Notes under the pieces: generated by a model
The model's input: only the letters and a program-made list of their open reading frames with translations
Database searches by the model: none
Told to the model about the DNA's origin: nothing
Made by a program: the position numbers and the translations under genes
From: CAWBUW01 sp963792075
Lineage (GTDB): Bacteria > Chloroflexota > Anaerolineae > Anaerolineales > UBA4823
Direction: 5' to 3'
Assembly: GCA_963792075.1 (NCBI GenBank)
Contig: CAWBUW010000012.1
Coordinates: 2,604,001 to 2,668,000 of the forward strand
DNA length: 64,000 nucleotides
Part shown: piece after piece, positions 1 to 8,666 of the stretch
Layout: every line of letters begins with the position of its first letter
Position numbering within the stretch: the first letter of the stretch is position 1

Positions 1-22
1 GGTTCGTAATCAGTTCTACTAT

Positions 23-62
23 AATAAAATTGACCCTGTCGTAAGACAGGGTCAATTTTATT
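23..62. terminator. Long hairpin upstream of the flp pilin
   Basis: An 18-bp perfect stem (23-40 with 45-62) has a GTAA loop and A/T-rich ends, so it can act as a bidirectional intrinsic terminator for whatever lies to the left. A TATAAT at 20-25 just before it could instead be the -10 of the flp promoter, which would place the hairpin in the flp 5' leader. Its -35 would fall at the window edge and cannot be judged. Confidence 0.6.
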
Positions 63-103
63 GTCCTGGGATGTTATATAAAGATGAAAGGAGGTGAGTG
101 CAG

Positions 104-259
104 ATGCAGTTTAAGCGTAAAGAAAAAGGCCAGGGCATGGTGGAATATGCTTTGATCGTCGTTTTAATTTCTGTTGTTGTTATTGTTGTGCTCAGCCTGA
201 TCGGCACGCAGATTTCCACGGCGTTCAGCCAGATTGCATCTACGATGGCAGGTTCTTAG
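104..259 (+). CDS. flp: Flp/Fap-type prepilin, major Tad pilin subunit
   Basis: A 51-residue class III prepilin. A basic leader (KRKEKG) is followed by a prepilin-peptidase site G/QGMVEYAL with Glu at +5 and Tyr at +6 of the mature protein, the hallmark of Flp pilins. A hydrophobic helix (about residues 17-34) and a short polar tail follow. In this family the pilin is cleaved by a TadV/CpaA peptidase and polymerised by the Tad machine into adhesive pili. The start is fixed by a perfect Shine-Dalgarno AAAGGAGGTGA at 87-97. It has its own terminator and lies just before the Tad operon, an arrangement that lets the pilin be expressed far above the assembly proteins. No prepilin peptidase gene is visible in the window. 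Confidence 0.9.
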   Translation: MQFKRKEKGQGMVEYALIVVLISVVVIVVLSLIGTQISTAFSQIASTMAGS

Positions 260-286
260 ACCCCATCCAAGAGAATGCGGAAAATG

Positions 287-324
287 GGTGTATGGTGACC
301 AATAATCCACCATACACCTATTTT
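287..324 (+). terminator. Intrinsic terminator of flp
   Basis: An 11-bp perfect stem (287-297 with 308-318) and a 10-base loop are followed by TATTTT. It lies 28 bases after the flp stop, so flp is probably a single-gene transcript. Confidence 0.8.
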
Positions 325-535
325 ATTCTGGCACGAAAATTGTACCGTGGGATTATTGTTCCACACACCGAATGTGATGTGGGAGTGGCTCTCTATACTT
401 ATTGCGTCAGTTCTGGGGTAACCCCGCCCTCAGACCTGGTACATGACAGATTGGCTTTCAATCTGGCTTGCACCAAATTTTGTAAAGGGTGGCGTATATT
501 GAAATTATCGTGTAGACTATACATATGTAGTCCGC

Positions 536-563
536 TTGACTTTTGTCGGAAAAAGCATATGAT
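536..563 (+). promoter_or_regulatory. Promoter of the Tad operon
   Basis: TTGACT (536-541), 16-base spacer, TATGAT (558-563). It is placed to start transcription near 570, giving a leader of about 35 bases before the cpaB ATG at 605. Close to the sigma-70/SigA consensus. Confidence 0.6.
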
Positions 564-604
564 AACAGTGTGAGTGTTTGCAGAATAACAGCACGGAGGT
601 TAAC

Positions 605-1768
605 ATGCGTCGTGGTCGAATTTTCATATATCTTGCGCTTGTCTTGATCGTTGTCTTGGCTGCAGTCTTACTGCTGCCAAAATTCCTGGGAGGGGGGGCG
701 GGAACACCTTCACAGGAACCGACTCCGTCACCGACGCCAGAAACAGTAATGATAGAAGTTGTAGCGATCGTGCAGAATGTCCAGCGGGGGGTTCCTTTAA
801 CCGCCGATGTGCTGCAGAAGATTCCGATCAATGAAAACACCTTTGTTGAAGGGATGTTCACTGCAACTGAAAGCCTGATTGGCCGGCGGGTCAAGTTTGA
901 CCTTGTGCCTGGTACACTGCTAACATCGGAAATGTTGTTTGACGAAGCGCAGCTTTCAACAACAGGTTCTGATTGGGCGTTGCTGATTCCGCGTGGCATG
1001 GTGGCTGTCTCTATCCCGGTCAGCCGCCTGGCCAGTGTTTCATATGCACCCCGGCGCGGGGATCACGTGAATGTGATCTCCACAATGATGTTTGTGGACC
1101 TCGATTCAGTGTACCAATCCGAGCTGCCGAACCAAACAGCATTGATCATTGCTCCAGGCCCCCAGGGAGAGCCTGGTAAAAGCCCAGTTGCATTGACGGG
1201 GTATTATGGGGGTCCGAGTGGAAGCTCTCCCCTTGGGCGAGTAGAAATTGAACCGCAGTTTGGCGAGGAGGGCGCTCCTTTCTATGTGCTTCCCTCAGGC
1301 CCGCAGAGGCCCCGCCTGGTCAGCCAAACGTTGATCCAGAATGTGATGGTGCTTCAGATAGGGAATTTCCCTCTAGAAACAGAAGAAAAGCTGAAGGCAG
1401 CAGAGACTACTGAGGTAGTATCGCCGACGGTAGAAACTGGCACGCCCCCCACGGGAGAAGTAGCTGCTGTGACGCCAACGCCAGTTCCAGTGCCACCTCC
1501 GCCGGATGTAATCACCCTGGTAGTCTCTCCACAAGATGCAATCACGCTTAACTATCTGATCTACAGCGGTGGTGAAATAACCTTGGTGCTTCGCGCCACA
1601 AATGATGACACCCTCGTGCAGACAGAGGCTGTAACTTTGCAGTTCTTGCTGGACCAATACGGAATTCCCGTCCCGGTTAAATTGCCTTTCGGGATGCAGC
1701 CGGCGCTGACTGAATTAGTACCACCTGTGTTGCCAAACGACAGCCCAACTCCGACCCCGGTACCATAG
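605..1768 (+). CDS. cpaB: CpaB/RcpC-like Tad pilus assembly protein
   Basis: 387 residues. One N-terminal membrane helix (about 5-26) is followed by a Pro/Thr spacer, an SAF domain (about 48-115) and an RcpC/CpaB-type domain containing IPRGMVAVSIPVSRLA and a GDHVNV motif. In Tad systems CpaB sits outside the membrane; in diderms it helps stabilise the secretin. No secretin gene is present here, which fits a bacterium lacking a canonical outer membrane, so it may act in the wall. A second Pro/Thr-rich stretch lies near residue 270-300 and the C-terminus ends in PTPTPVP. ATG 605 is preferred over an upstream in-frame TTG because GGAGGT lies at 595-600. It is the first gene of the cpaB-tadZ-tadA-tadB-tadC operon. 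Confidence 0.88.
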   Translation: MRRGRIFIYLALVLIVVLAAVLLLPKFLGGGAGTPSQEPTPSPTPETVMIEVVAIVQNVQRGVPLTADVLQKIPINENTFVEGMFTATESLIGRRVKFDLVPGTLLTSEMLFDEAQLSTTGSDWALLIPRGMVAVSIPVSRLASVSYAPRRGDHVNVISTMMFVDLDSVYQSELPNQTALIIAPGPQGEPGKSPVALTGYYGGPSGSSPLGRVEIEPQFGEEGAPFYVLPSGPQRPRLVSQTLIQNVMVLQIGNFPLETEEKLKAAETTEVVSPTVETGTPPTGEVAAVTPTPVPVPPPPDVITLVVSPQDAITLNYLIYSGGEITLVLRATNDDTLVQTEAVTLQFLLDQYGIPVPVKLPFGMQPALTELVPPVLPNDSPTPTPVP

Positions 1769-1792
1769 GATTGAAGGAGAGGAAGTAGAAGG

Positions 1793-3043
1793 ATGGCAGA
1801 TAAGATCCGGGTCATCATTGTTGATGATATTGCAGAAACGCGAGAGAACATCCGTAAGCTGCTTCAATTTGAAAACGATGTAGAGGTAGTTGGGGCAGCG
1901 CGTACCGGTAAAGAGGGCATCGATGTAGCCAGGGAAGTGAAGCCGGATGTTATCTTGATGGATATCAACATGCCGGATATGGATGGGATTACGGCGACGG
2001 AGAATATTCGTCGCTTCCTTCCATATGTGCAAATCGTCATCTTGTCCGTGCAAAATGATCCCAATTACATGCGCCGTGCAATGCAAGCTGGTGCGTGTGA
2101 TTTCCTGGCAAAACCTCCGACTGTAGATGAGCTGACCTCAGCTATTCGGCGTGCGGGGGCTATGGCCAAAGAGGAAAGAGCAAAATCTGCCGCGGTAGCG
2201 GCGGTGGGTCCACAATCTGGGGGCACTGGGAGATTGGTTTATACGGCTGGGCCAGGCATGAATGGATTGGTCGTAACCGTCTACAGCCCGAAGGGTGGAT
2301 CTGGTTGCACGACTGTCGCTACGAACCTGGCAATCTGTCTGCAGAGCGAAGATACACCGGTCGTCTTGGTAGATGGCAATTTGCAGTTTGGTGACGTGGC
2401 CATTTTCCTGAACGAACAGGGGAAATTTAGTGCGGTGGATTTAGCTGCCCGTGTGGAAGAACTGGAACCAGATTTCGTGGACAGCATGTTGATTAAACAT
2501 GCTCCTTCTGGAATCCGGGTGCTGGCAGCGCCTTTCCGCCCTGAATATGCGGAAAATGTAAATGGCGACCAATTCGGTAAGATCCTTGACTATCTGCGCC
2601 GGATGTTTGCGTATATTGTCGTTGACACTGCATCCGCGCTGACAGATATTACTCTGGCCGCGATCGATACCAGCGACCTGGTTGTCTTGATCACCACACA
2701 AGAAATACCGGCAATCAAGAGCGCTCGCTTGTTTCTGGACCTGGCAGATGCGCTGGAAATCAGCCGGAAGCGGATTTTATTTACCATGAATCGGTTCGAC
2801 AAGCGCATTGGGATTACCCCAGAAAAGATTGGGGAAAACTTTAAGCAGGAAATGGTGGGTGTGATCCCCTTTGACGACCGGACGGTAGTGCCTTCGGTAA
2901 ATCGTGGTATACCGTTGATGGTTTCTGCCAAAACACAACCGGTCGCGCGCGCAATTTTTGCGCTTTCTGAAGTGGTCCGGCAGCGAGTGGTAGAATTGTC
3001 TACAGAAGATCTTAGCGGGGGTAGTGGTAAAGGTAAGAAGTAA
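1793..3043 (+). CDS. tadZ: CpaE/TadZ: receiver domain fused to MinD-like ATPase
   Basis: 416 residues in two domains. Residues 4-125 are a complete receiver domain with acidic pair D11-D12, phospho-acceptor D57, S85 and K107, so it could be phosphorylated. Many TadZ/CpaE proteins have a degenerate receiver, so retention of all residues is notable. Residues about 158-395 are a ParA/MinD-family P-loop with KGGSGCTT at 167-174; the usual second lysine is Cys, as is common in this branch. Family members mark the site of Tad assembly at the membrane or pole. The start has a purine-rich ribosome site (GGAGAGGAAG). No cognate histidine kinase is adjacent. Confidence 0.88.
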   Translation: MADKIRVIIVDDIAETRENIRKLLQFENDVEVVGAARTGKEGIDVAREVKPDVILMDINMPDMDGITATENIRRFLPYVQIVILSVQNDPNYMRRAMQAGACDFLAKPPTVDELTSAIRRAGAMAKEERAKSAAVAAVGPQSGGTGRLVYTAGPGMNGLVVTVYSPKGGSGCTTVATNLAICLQSEDTPVVLVDGNLQFGDVAIFLNEQGKFSAVDLAARVEELEPDFVDSMLIKHAPSGIRVLAAPFRPEYAENVNGDQFGKILDYLRRMFAYIVVDTASALTDITLAAIDTSDLVVLITTQEIPAIKSARLFLDLADALEISRKRILFTMNRFDKRIGITPEKIGENFKQEMVGVIPFDDRTVVPSVNRGIPLMVSAKTQPVARAIFALSEVVRQRVVELSTEDLSGGSGKGKK

Positions 3044-3075
3044 CCTGGTTGGTATGGTCCGAGGAGGTTTGGAAC

Positions 3076-4506
3076 ATGTCTTTGTTAAAACGAATTGAAC
3101 AGGGGGGGCAAAGTTCTGGCCAGCCGCAGAACCCAGGGCAAGAAGGCGCTCCAGGGCCTGCTGATAGTGAGGCACGCTCTCGCATGGCATCGCTACAGGC
3201 TCGGCGGGTAGCGGCGCCCGGGGTCTCAGCACAACGCGACACATATTCCGATTTGAAAACCCGCGTCCAGAACCGATTGCTTGCGGAATTGGATCCCTCT
3301 ACAGATGTCACCAAGACAAATGAAGTCCGCAACACAATTCTGGAGTTGTTCGAGCAAGTGCTGGCGGAAGAAAACATCGTCCTGACTCGCCAGGAAAAGC
3401 AGCGATTGTTTGAGGCGATCACTGCCGAGATCCTTGGTTTTGGTCCCCTGCAAACTTTGTTGGGGGATGAGACGGTCACTGAAATCATGGTAAATGGCGC
3501 CAAGAACATTTATATTGAATCAAAAGGCCGCCTGCATCGCGTTCCGGTTACTTTCGAGAGCGACGATCATGTGATGCGGATCATCGATCGTATTGTTGCA
3601 CCATTGGGACGCCGTATTGACGAGTCCAGCCCCTACGTAGATGCGCGCCTTCCGGATGGCTCGCGTGTGAATGCAGTGATTCCACCCATTTCACTGGTGG
3701 GGCCTGTACTGACGATCCGAAAATTCTCAAAAAATCCAATCACAGTAGACCAACTGATTGGTTTTGGTACACTAACACCCGAAGCAGTTCAATTCTTAAA
3801 GGCCTGCGTTGAATCGCGATTGAATATCGTGATTTCTGGAGGCACTGGTTCGGGGAAAACGACGCTGCTCAATGTGCTTTCTTCCTTTATTCCTCCGGAC
3901 GAACGCATCGTGACTGTTGAAAACGCAGCAGAATTACAACTTCGCCAGGAACATGTGGTTACGCTTGAATCTCGCCCGCCTAACATTGAAGGGCGCGGCG
4001 AAGTAACCATACGTGACCTGGTGACTAACTGCTTGCGTATGCGACCCGACAGAATCATCGTCGGCGAGATCCGCGACGAAGCCGCCCTAGACATGTTGCA
4101 GGCGATGAATACCGGTCATGACGGCTCAATGACGACGGCCCACTCGAATGGCCCACGTGATACACTGGCTCGTCTTGAGACGATGGTCTTGATGGCAGGG
4201 ATGGATCTGCCGGTACGGGCAATTCGAGAGCAGATTTCATCGGCAATAGACCTGGTGGTGCATCAGTCGCGTATGCGAGATGGTACACGTAAAATTGTAA
4301 ACATTACTGAGGTCACCGGCATGGAAGGTGATGTCATCACGATGACGGATATATTTGTGTTTGAGCAGTCAGGTTACGAAGGGGGAAAGGTGGCTGGACA
4401 CTTACGGCCTTCGGGGCTGCGCCCGAAGTTTATGGATAAAATCGAGGCGTCGGGGATTCACTTGCCGCCGTCTATTTTTGGAATTGGTGAACGCCGTCGT
4501 TATTAA
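3076..4506 (+). CDS. tadA: CpaF/TadA hexameric secretion ATPase
   Basis: 476 residues. A low-complexity Gly/Gln-rich N-terminus is followed by the T2SS/T4SS-type ATPase core. Walker A is GGTGSGKT (255-262, K261); the Asp-box/Walker B area includes DRIIVGEIRDEAA, and the His-containing motif HSNGPRDTLARLE follows. It powers pilin polymerisation by acting on TadB and TadC. ATG 3076 is chosen over an in-frame TTG at 3049 because GAGGAGGT sits 7 bases upstream (3061-3068). Length and motif order are normal for the family. Confidence 0.93.
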   Translation: MSLLKRIEQGGQSSGQPQNPGQEGAPGPADSEARSRMASLQARRVAAPGVSAQRDTYSDLKTRVQNRLLAELDPSTDVTKTNEVRNTILELFEQVLAEENIVLTRQEKQRLFEAITAEILGFGPLQTLLGDETVTEIMVNGAKNIYIESKGRLHRVPVTFESDDHVMRIIDRIVAPLGRRIDESSPYVDARLPDGSRVNAVIPPISLVGPVLTIRKFSKNPITVDQLIGFGTLTPEAVQFLKACVESRLNIVISGGTGSGKTTLLNVLSSFIPPDERIVTVENAAELQLRQEHVVTLESRPPNIEGRGEVTIRDLVTNCLRMRPDRIIVGEIRDEAALDMLQAMNTGHDGSMTTAHSNGPRDTLARLETMVLMAGMDLPVRAIREQISSAIDLVVHQSRMRDGTRKIVNITEVTGMEGDVITMTDIFVFEQSGYEGGKVAGHLRPSGLRPKFMDKIEASGIHLPPSIFGIGERRRY

Positions 4507-4542
4507 GGCGGTTTGTGTGGAATTTAGGAAGGAGAAACACGA

Positions 4543-5508
4543 ATGTCAATGACCATGATTTTGATCATCGGGGGAGGTTCGATCCTGGTGATGTTGATCG
4601 TGGGCCTGGTTATCTCCTCGCAAGAAGAGCGTCGCCTGGTTGATGATCGCCTGGGACGCTATATGGATGATGGGGCCACTGCTGCTGCGGCAAAAGCCGA
4701 GCGGGGCTCACCAGTCACGGATTGGATCAATTCCCAGGCCACCAAATTTTCCTGGGGCCAGGGAATCGCCCGGGATTTGGCTCGAGCAGATATCAAGCTA
4801 AGAGTTGGTGAGTATGTGGCGGTGATGGTGATCGCTGCCTTTGGGTTAGGTTTTGTCGCCTGGTTTCTAGGTGGAAAACAGGTCCTATCTGCCATAATTG
4901 GCATTGGAGCTGGGCTGTTTATGCCCCGGATTTATGTGGGGCGTGAACAGACCAAGCGTCTGCGCACCTTCGATGGGCAGTTAGGGGATATGCTCAACTT
5001 AATGGTGAATGGTCTGCGGGCAGGATATTCCACGATGCAAGCCATGGAGGCAGTGAGCCGGGAGCTTCCTGCGCCTATCTCGGATGAGTTTCGACGGGTG
5101 GTGCAGGAAATGCAATTGGGCGTCCCCATGGAAAAGTCGTTGGAAAATTTGGCCCGGCGCATCCCGAGTAAAGATTTGGACCTTGTCATCACAGCGATTA
5201 ATGTGCAGCGAGAGGTTGGTGGGAACCTTTCTGAAATCCTGGACACAATTACGCATACGATCCGCGAGCGCGTGCGCATCAAGGGCGAAATCCGAGTGTT
5301 GACCAGCCAGGTGATGGCTTCTGGAAAGCTGCTGGCGATGTTGCCCGTTGTGTTGACGGTTGCGCTATATTTCCTCAACCGGCAGTACATTGAGCGATTC
5401 TGGCAGCCAGAAACCAAAATGATCGGTTTCCCGCTCTTATTCATGGCTGCGGGGCTGATCGGGTTCGGATATTTTGTGATGACGAAGATTGCCGATATTG
5501 AAATTTAG
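4543..5508 (+). CDS. tadB: TadB inner-membrane platform protein
   Basis: 321 residues with one N-terminal helix, a hydrophobic pair (about 87-125), a T2SSF cytoplasmic domain (about 140-260, containing GLRAGYSTMQAMEAV and VGGNLSEILD) and two C-terminal helices. TadB and TadC form the membrane platform that couples the TadA ATPase to pilin insertion. A ribosome site (AAGGAGAAA) precedes ATG 4543; ATG 4549 is a close alternative. It lies 36 bases after tadA. Confidence 0.9.
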   Translation: MSMTMILIIGGGSILVMLIVGLVISSQEERRLVDDRLGRYMDDGATAAAAKAERGSPVTDWINSQATKFSWGQGIARDLARADIKLRVGEYVAVMVIAAFGLGFVAWFLGGKQVLSAIIGIGAGLFMPRIYVGREQTKRLRTFDGQLGDMLNLMVNGLRAGYSTMQAMEAVSRELPAPISDEFRRVVQEMQLGVPMEKSLENLARRIPSKDLDLVITAINVQREVGGNLSEILDTITHTIRERVRIKGEIRVLTSQVMASGKLLAMLPVVLTVALYFLNRQYIERFWQPETKMIGFPLLFMAAGLIGFGYFVMTKIADIEI

Positions 5509-5530
5509 TGTTGGAAAGTGAGGTGATAGT

Positions 5531-6469
5531 ATGTCTCCTTTACTCATCGTAATCGCAGTGATCGTGGTTATTGTGGTGATTGTGCTGATTGTGATCGGGC
5601 TCCGTTCTCCACAAGCAGCGGACCCACTAGAGTCACGACTGGCAGAATTTGCGACCTCTGGGGAGGCCGCTTCCCTGGAAGAGATAGAGCTTTCCCAGCC
5701 TTTCGTGGAACGGGTTGTTTTCCCTCTAGCGCGCAAGATGGGAGAATTCGCGCTGCGGTTTGCACCCCAAAACGCCATTCAGGGGGTGGCCAGGAAGCTG
5801 GATATGGCAGGAAACCCAGGGAACCTGGATCCCTCGGTGTTTTATGCTCTGCGCTTTTTTGGGTTACCTTTAGGGGGGGTACTCTTGCTTTTGGGGAAGA
5901 TATTGCCACCAGGGAACTTGTTCGCAACACGTGGGCTTTTATTCGCGATTCCCGCTTCTGTATTAGGTTTCTACCTTCCCGATTTGTTACTGAAATCAAA
6001 AATTGACAAACGGCAAGATGCAGTTCGTAAAGCCATGCCGGATGCGCTGGATCTGCTCACCATCTGTGTTGAAGCCGGCCTGGGGTTCGATGCTGCGATG
6101 TCTAAAGTAGCAGAGAAGTGGCAAAATGAAATGGGACAGGCATTTGCCCGGGTAGTCCGTGAAATCCAGTTGGGAAAATTGCGCCGGGATGCGATGCGAG
6201 ATATGGCGGATAGGCTGGGTATCGCAGAAATGACCAGCTTCGTAGCCGCGGTAATCCAAAGCGAGCAATTGGGCGTCTCCATGGCGCAGGTGCTCCGCAT
6301 CCAATCCGATCAAATGCGGATCCGTCGCCGCCAGGCAGCAGAAGAAAAAGCCCATCAGGCGCCAATCAAAATGTTGATCCCGATGGGATTATTCATTTTC
6401 CCGGCTCTATGTATTGTGCTCATGGGACCGGCGGGAATGATCTTATACACGCAATTCAATGCTAAATAA
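5531..6469 (+). CDS. tadC: TadC inner-membrane platform protein
   Basis: 312 residues and a diverged homologue of TadB. It has a very hydrophobic Val/Ile-rich first helix, two central helices, the T2SSF domain (about 160-285, with DALDLLTICVEAGLGFDAAM and SEQLGVSM) and two terminal hydrophobic stretches. It has a GAGGTGAT ribosome site. It is the last clear Tad gene: neither TadD, TadG/E pseudopilins nor a peptidase follow, so these must be encoded elsewhere if present. Confidence 0.9.
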   Translation: MSPLLIVIAVIVVIVVIVLIVIGLRSPQAADPLESRLAEFATSGEAASLEEIELSQPFVERVVFPLARKMGEFALRFAPQNAIQGVARKLDMAGNPGNLDPSVFYALRFFGLPLGGVLLLLGKILPPGNLFATRGLLFAIPASVLGFYLPDLLLKSKIDKRQDAVRKAMPDALDLLTICVEAGLGFDAAMSKVAEKWQNEMGQAFARVVREIQLGKLRRDAMRDMADRLGIAEMTSFVAAVIQSEQLGVSMAQVLRIQSDQMRIRRRQAAEEKAHQAPIKMLIPMGLFIFPALCIVLMGPAGMILYTQFNAK

Positions 6470-6504
6470 TTAAAATCAGACAATTAGCTCCCAAAGGCTC
6501 GTGT

Positions 6505-7263
6505 GTGCCAGAAAGACTGGCTTACCAATTCTATGGTTTCCTCTGGAGCGGGGTAGATTGGCTTTACCCGCCCAGATGTGGAGGATGTGAGGTGCAGGGC
6601 ACACGATGGTGTGTGAAATGCGCCGATAGTGTAGAATTAATCCAGGCTCCCGTATGTCCGGTTTGCGGACGGAGCCAGGAGTGTGATGAATTGTGTGTGC
6701 GCTGCCAGACTCGACCGTTGACCTGGAACAAGCTTCGCTCGGTGGCTAAATATGGCGGCGCATTAAGGCACGCGATCCACGGTCTGAAATATAGACGAGA
6801 CCTGGGTTTGGGCGAGGTGCTTTCAAGGCTCATGATCCAGCTTTTCCAATCCCTGTCTTGGGATGTGGATCTGCTTGTGCCAGTACCACTTGATCTTGCC
6901 CGAATGCGCGAGCGTGGATATAATCAAGTCTCTTTGCTTGCCGTTCCGCTGGCATTATCTTGTGGGCTGCCTTATCGCCCGGGGGCGCTGCGAAAGGTAA
7001 AGCCAACCCCGCGCCAGGTGACGCTTTCAGCAGAACTTCGTAGAACAAACCTGGAAGGCGCTTTTGTAGCGGAGCAGCAGCAAGTTTCAGGGAAAACAGT
7101 ATTGCTCATAGATGATGTCATAACAACGGGCGCGACGCTGGAGGCTTGTTGTTTGGCTCTGCGTGAGGCTGGAGCAAACCAGGTTTTGGGTTTGAACTCT
7201 GCTCGAGCGGGGAGTGCTGCGGATCATACCGAACGGATTGAAGACTCCTGGGCTAACCAGTAG
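6505..7263 (+). CDS. comF: ComF-family amidophosphoribosyltransferase-like protein
   Basis: 252 residues. An N-terminal Cys-rich zinc finger (CGGC, CVKC, CPVCG, CVRC pairs in residues about 24-75) precedes a type I phosphoribosyltransferase fold with the PRPP-binding motif LLIDDVITTGAT near residue 200. ComF proteins act in DNA uptake in competent bacteria, probably coupling incoming DNA to the cytosol; the exact reaction is unsettled. The start is GTG 6505. It follows tadC by 35 bases, so it may be read through from the pilus operon, an interesting link between a pilus and competence. Confidence 0.88.
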   Translation: MPERLAYQFYGFLWSGVDWLYPPRCGGCEVQGTRWCVKCADSVELIQAPVCPVCGRSQECDELCVRCQTRPLTWNKLRSVAKYGGALRHAIHGLKYRRDLGLGEVLSRLMIQLFQSLSWDVDLLVPVPLDLARMRERGYNQVSLLAVPLALSCGLPYRPGALRKVKPTPRQVTLSAELRRTNLEGAFVAEQQQVSGKTVLLIDDVITTGATLEACCLALREAGANQVLGLNSARAGSAADHTERIEDSWANQ

Positions 7264-7307
7264 GCTGTGTATCCAAAACCAACCATTTCAAAATCAGGAG
7301 GCACAAA

Positions 7308-7871
7308 ATGGCAGTCGAAGTTCAAATATTCGGTCGCAATTTTGAAGTAACGGAACGAATCCACGATTACGTGGAAAAGAAAGTATCCAAATTGGGTCGT
7401 TACATGGCCGGAATGGATGAGGCACGGGTAGACCTGGCTTTTGACAAGTCTGCGCGCAGCGCCGCAGACCGGCATGTAGCCCAGATTACGGTTCGAGGGA
7501 AGGGAATTCTTTTACGGGCAGAGGAAAGTGCGGATGACTTATATGCTGCGTTTGACGCAGCCGTCGATAAAATGCAGCGCCAGATGGAACGGTTCAAAGG
7601 AAAACGAGCGCGCGGCAGAGGGGATGGGCGGACAGCCGCGGAGGTCATTGCGGCCTCAACTGATGAAGCCGTTGAGGTGGAAGCGCCTTTGATTGCTCGC
7701 CGGAAGAAGTTTGAGTTAACACCTGTAGATGAAGCGGAGGCCCTGGAGCAGATGGCGATGTTAGGACATGAAAACTTCTTCATTTTCTTTAACATTGCGA
7801 CGAACTCCATCAATGTCCTCTATCGCCGGCGCGACGGCACCTATGGTTTGATTGAACCAGTCATAAGATAG
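7308..7871 (+). CDS. hpf: Ribosome hibernation promoting factor, long form
   Basis: 187 residues. N-terminal S30AE domain (about 1-100: VQIFGRNFEVTERI, then a basic helix RQMERFKGKRARGRG), a linker, and the C-terminal dimerisation domain (about 130-187) with FFIFFNIATNSINVLYRRRDG. The long form drives 100S ribosome dimers in stationary phase. A strong AGGAGG ribosome site precedes ATG 7308. A 24-bp hairpin follows 26 bases after the stop. Confidence 0.95.
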   Translation: MAVEVQIFGRNFEVTERIHDYVEKKVSKLGRYMAGMDEARVDLAFDKSARSAADRHVAQITVRGKGILLRAEESADDLYAAFDAAVDKMQRQMERFKGKRARGRGDGRTAAEVIAASTDEAVEVEAPLIARRKKFELTPVDEAEALEQMAMLGHENFFIFFNIATNSINVLYRRRDGTYGLIEPVIR

Positions 7872-7897
7872 TCAATACAGCTTACGCTGCTTACACG

Positions 7898-7948
7898 GGT
7901 GTGTGGAGTGTTTGTGCGTGCGAAGCACGCACAAACACTCCACACACC
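7898..7948. repeat. 24-bp perfect hairpin with GAA loop
   Basis: Stem 7898-7921 with 7925-7948 and loop GAA. It lies between hpf and folE, both on the plus strand. It can terminate hpf or protect its RNA, but no U-tract follows. It belongs to the GC-NNN-GC hairpin family described in the findings. Confidence 0.9.
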
Positions 7949-7971
7949 AAATTATTGAGAAATTACAACTT

Positions 7972-8574
7972 ATGAATAACGAAGACGAAAGAATATTGGA
8001 AATAGCCCGGTTATTGCCTGGAGAAACGGTTGATACGACCGTGATCGAGCAGGCCATCCACGAAATCCTGACAGGGGTTGGGGAAAACCCGCTGCGTCAA
8101 GGGTTGAAGCGAACGCCTGAACGTGTAGCTCGCATGTATAATGAGTTGCTGCGGGGATATCGCATCGATCCGCAGGAAATGATGAATGAAGCTATTTTTG
8201 ATGTTACTTATGATGAAATGGTGATCGTGCGGGATATTGAGTTTTACAGCATGTGTGAACACCATTTACTGCCATTTATGGGGCGAGTTCATGTAGCCTA
8301 TTTCCCTAAAGGGAAAGTGATCGGGCTCTCAAAGATCCCGCGGATCGTAGATATGTTTGCCTGCCGTCTGCAAGTTCAAGAACGTATGACCCGGCAGATT
8401 GCGGATATGTTAGATGCGCTGCTTAAACCGCATGGCGTGGCCGTTGTCGTCGAAGGTCTGCACCTTTGCACGATGATGCGCGGGGTAAAGAAGCATGACG
8501 CCCGGATGACTACGTCTGCCATGATCGGTGCATTCCGCAACAATTCTGCGACTCTGGAACGAGTTCTTGGATAA
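7972..8574 (+). CDS. folE: GTP cyclohydrolase I
   Basis: 200 residues. It converts GTP to 7,8-dihydroneopterin triphosphate, the first step toward folate or tetrahydropterin. Signatures are the zinc/active-site CEHHLLPF, GRVHVAYFP, the GLSKIPRIVDMFA helix and the second zinc Cys in HLCTMMRG. The frame is open upstream to GTG 7903, but that start lies inside the hairpin stem and would add a nonsense peptide, so ATG 7972 (NNEDERILEIARLLPG) is chosen. No strong ribosome site is visible. Confidence 0.93.
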   Translation: MNNEDERILEIARLLPGETVDTTVIEQAIHEILTGVGENPLRQGLKRTPERVARMYNELLRGYRIDPQEMMNEAIFDVTYDEMVIVRDIEFYSMCEHHLLPFMGRVHVAYFPKGKVIGLSKIPRIVDMFACRLQVQERMTRQIADMLDALLKPHGVAVVVEGLHLCTMMRGVKKHDARMTTSAMIGAFRNNSATLERVLG

Positions 8575-8613
8575 TATATCCCGCGGCGCTGAACCGATGC
8601 GGTTTTAGAAATT

Positions 8614-8665
8614 ATCCGAAAATTATTTTTTTGGGGTCGGGCTGTCCAAAAAATAAATTTCGGAT
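8614..8665. terminator. Bidirectional terminator between convergent folE and the kinase gene
   Basis: Imperfect inverted repeat: ATCCGAAAATTATTTTTTTGG on the left pairs with CCAAAAAATAAATTTCGGAT on the right around a GC-rich loop. T-runs occur on both strands and the genes on either side converge. A related sequence (ATCCGAAGATTATTT) recurs at 32126. Confidence 0.7.
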
Positions 8666-8666
8666 A

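Larger units (their letters stand above)
260..604. other. Intergenic region between flp and the Tad operon
   Basis: 345 bases without a convincing gene. It holds the flp terminator (287-324) and the Tad promoter (536-563). An open frame here on the plus strand begins inside the terminator stem and has no ribosome site, so it is not taken as a gene. Confidence 0.7.

Noticed and set aside
292..573. 93-codon open frame between flp and cpaB
   Set aside because: It starts within the flp terminator stem, has no ribosome site and no recognisable domain, and overlaps the Tad promoter.
7903..7971. Upstream extension of folE from GTG 7903
   Set aside because: The extension is translated hairpin sequence; family homology begins near ATG 7972.
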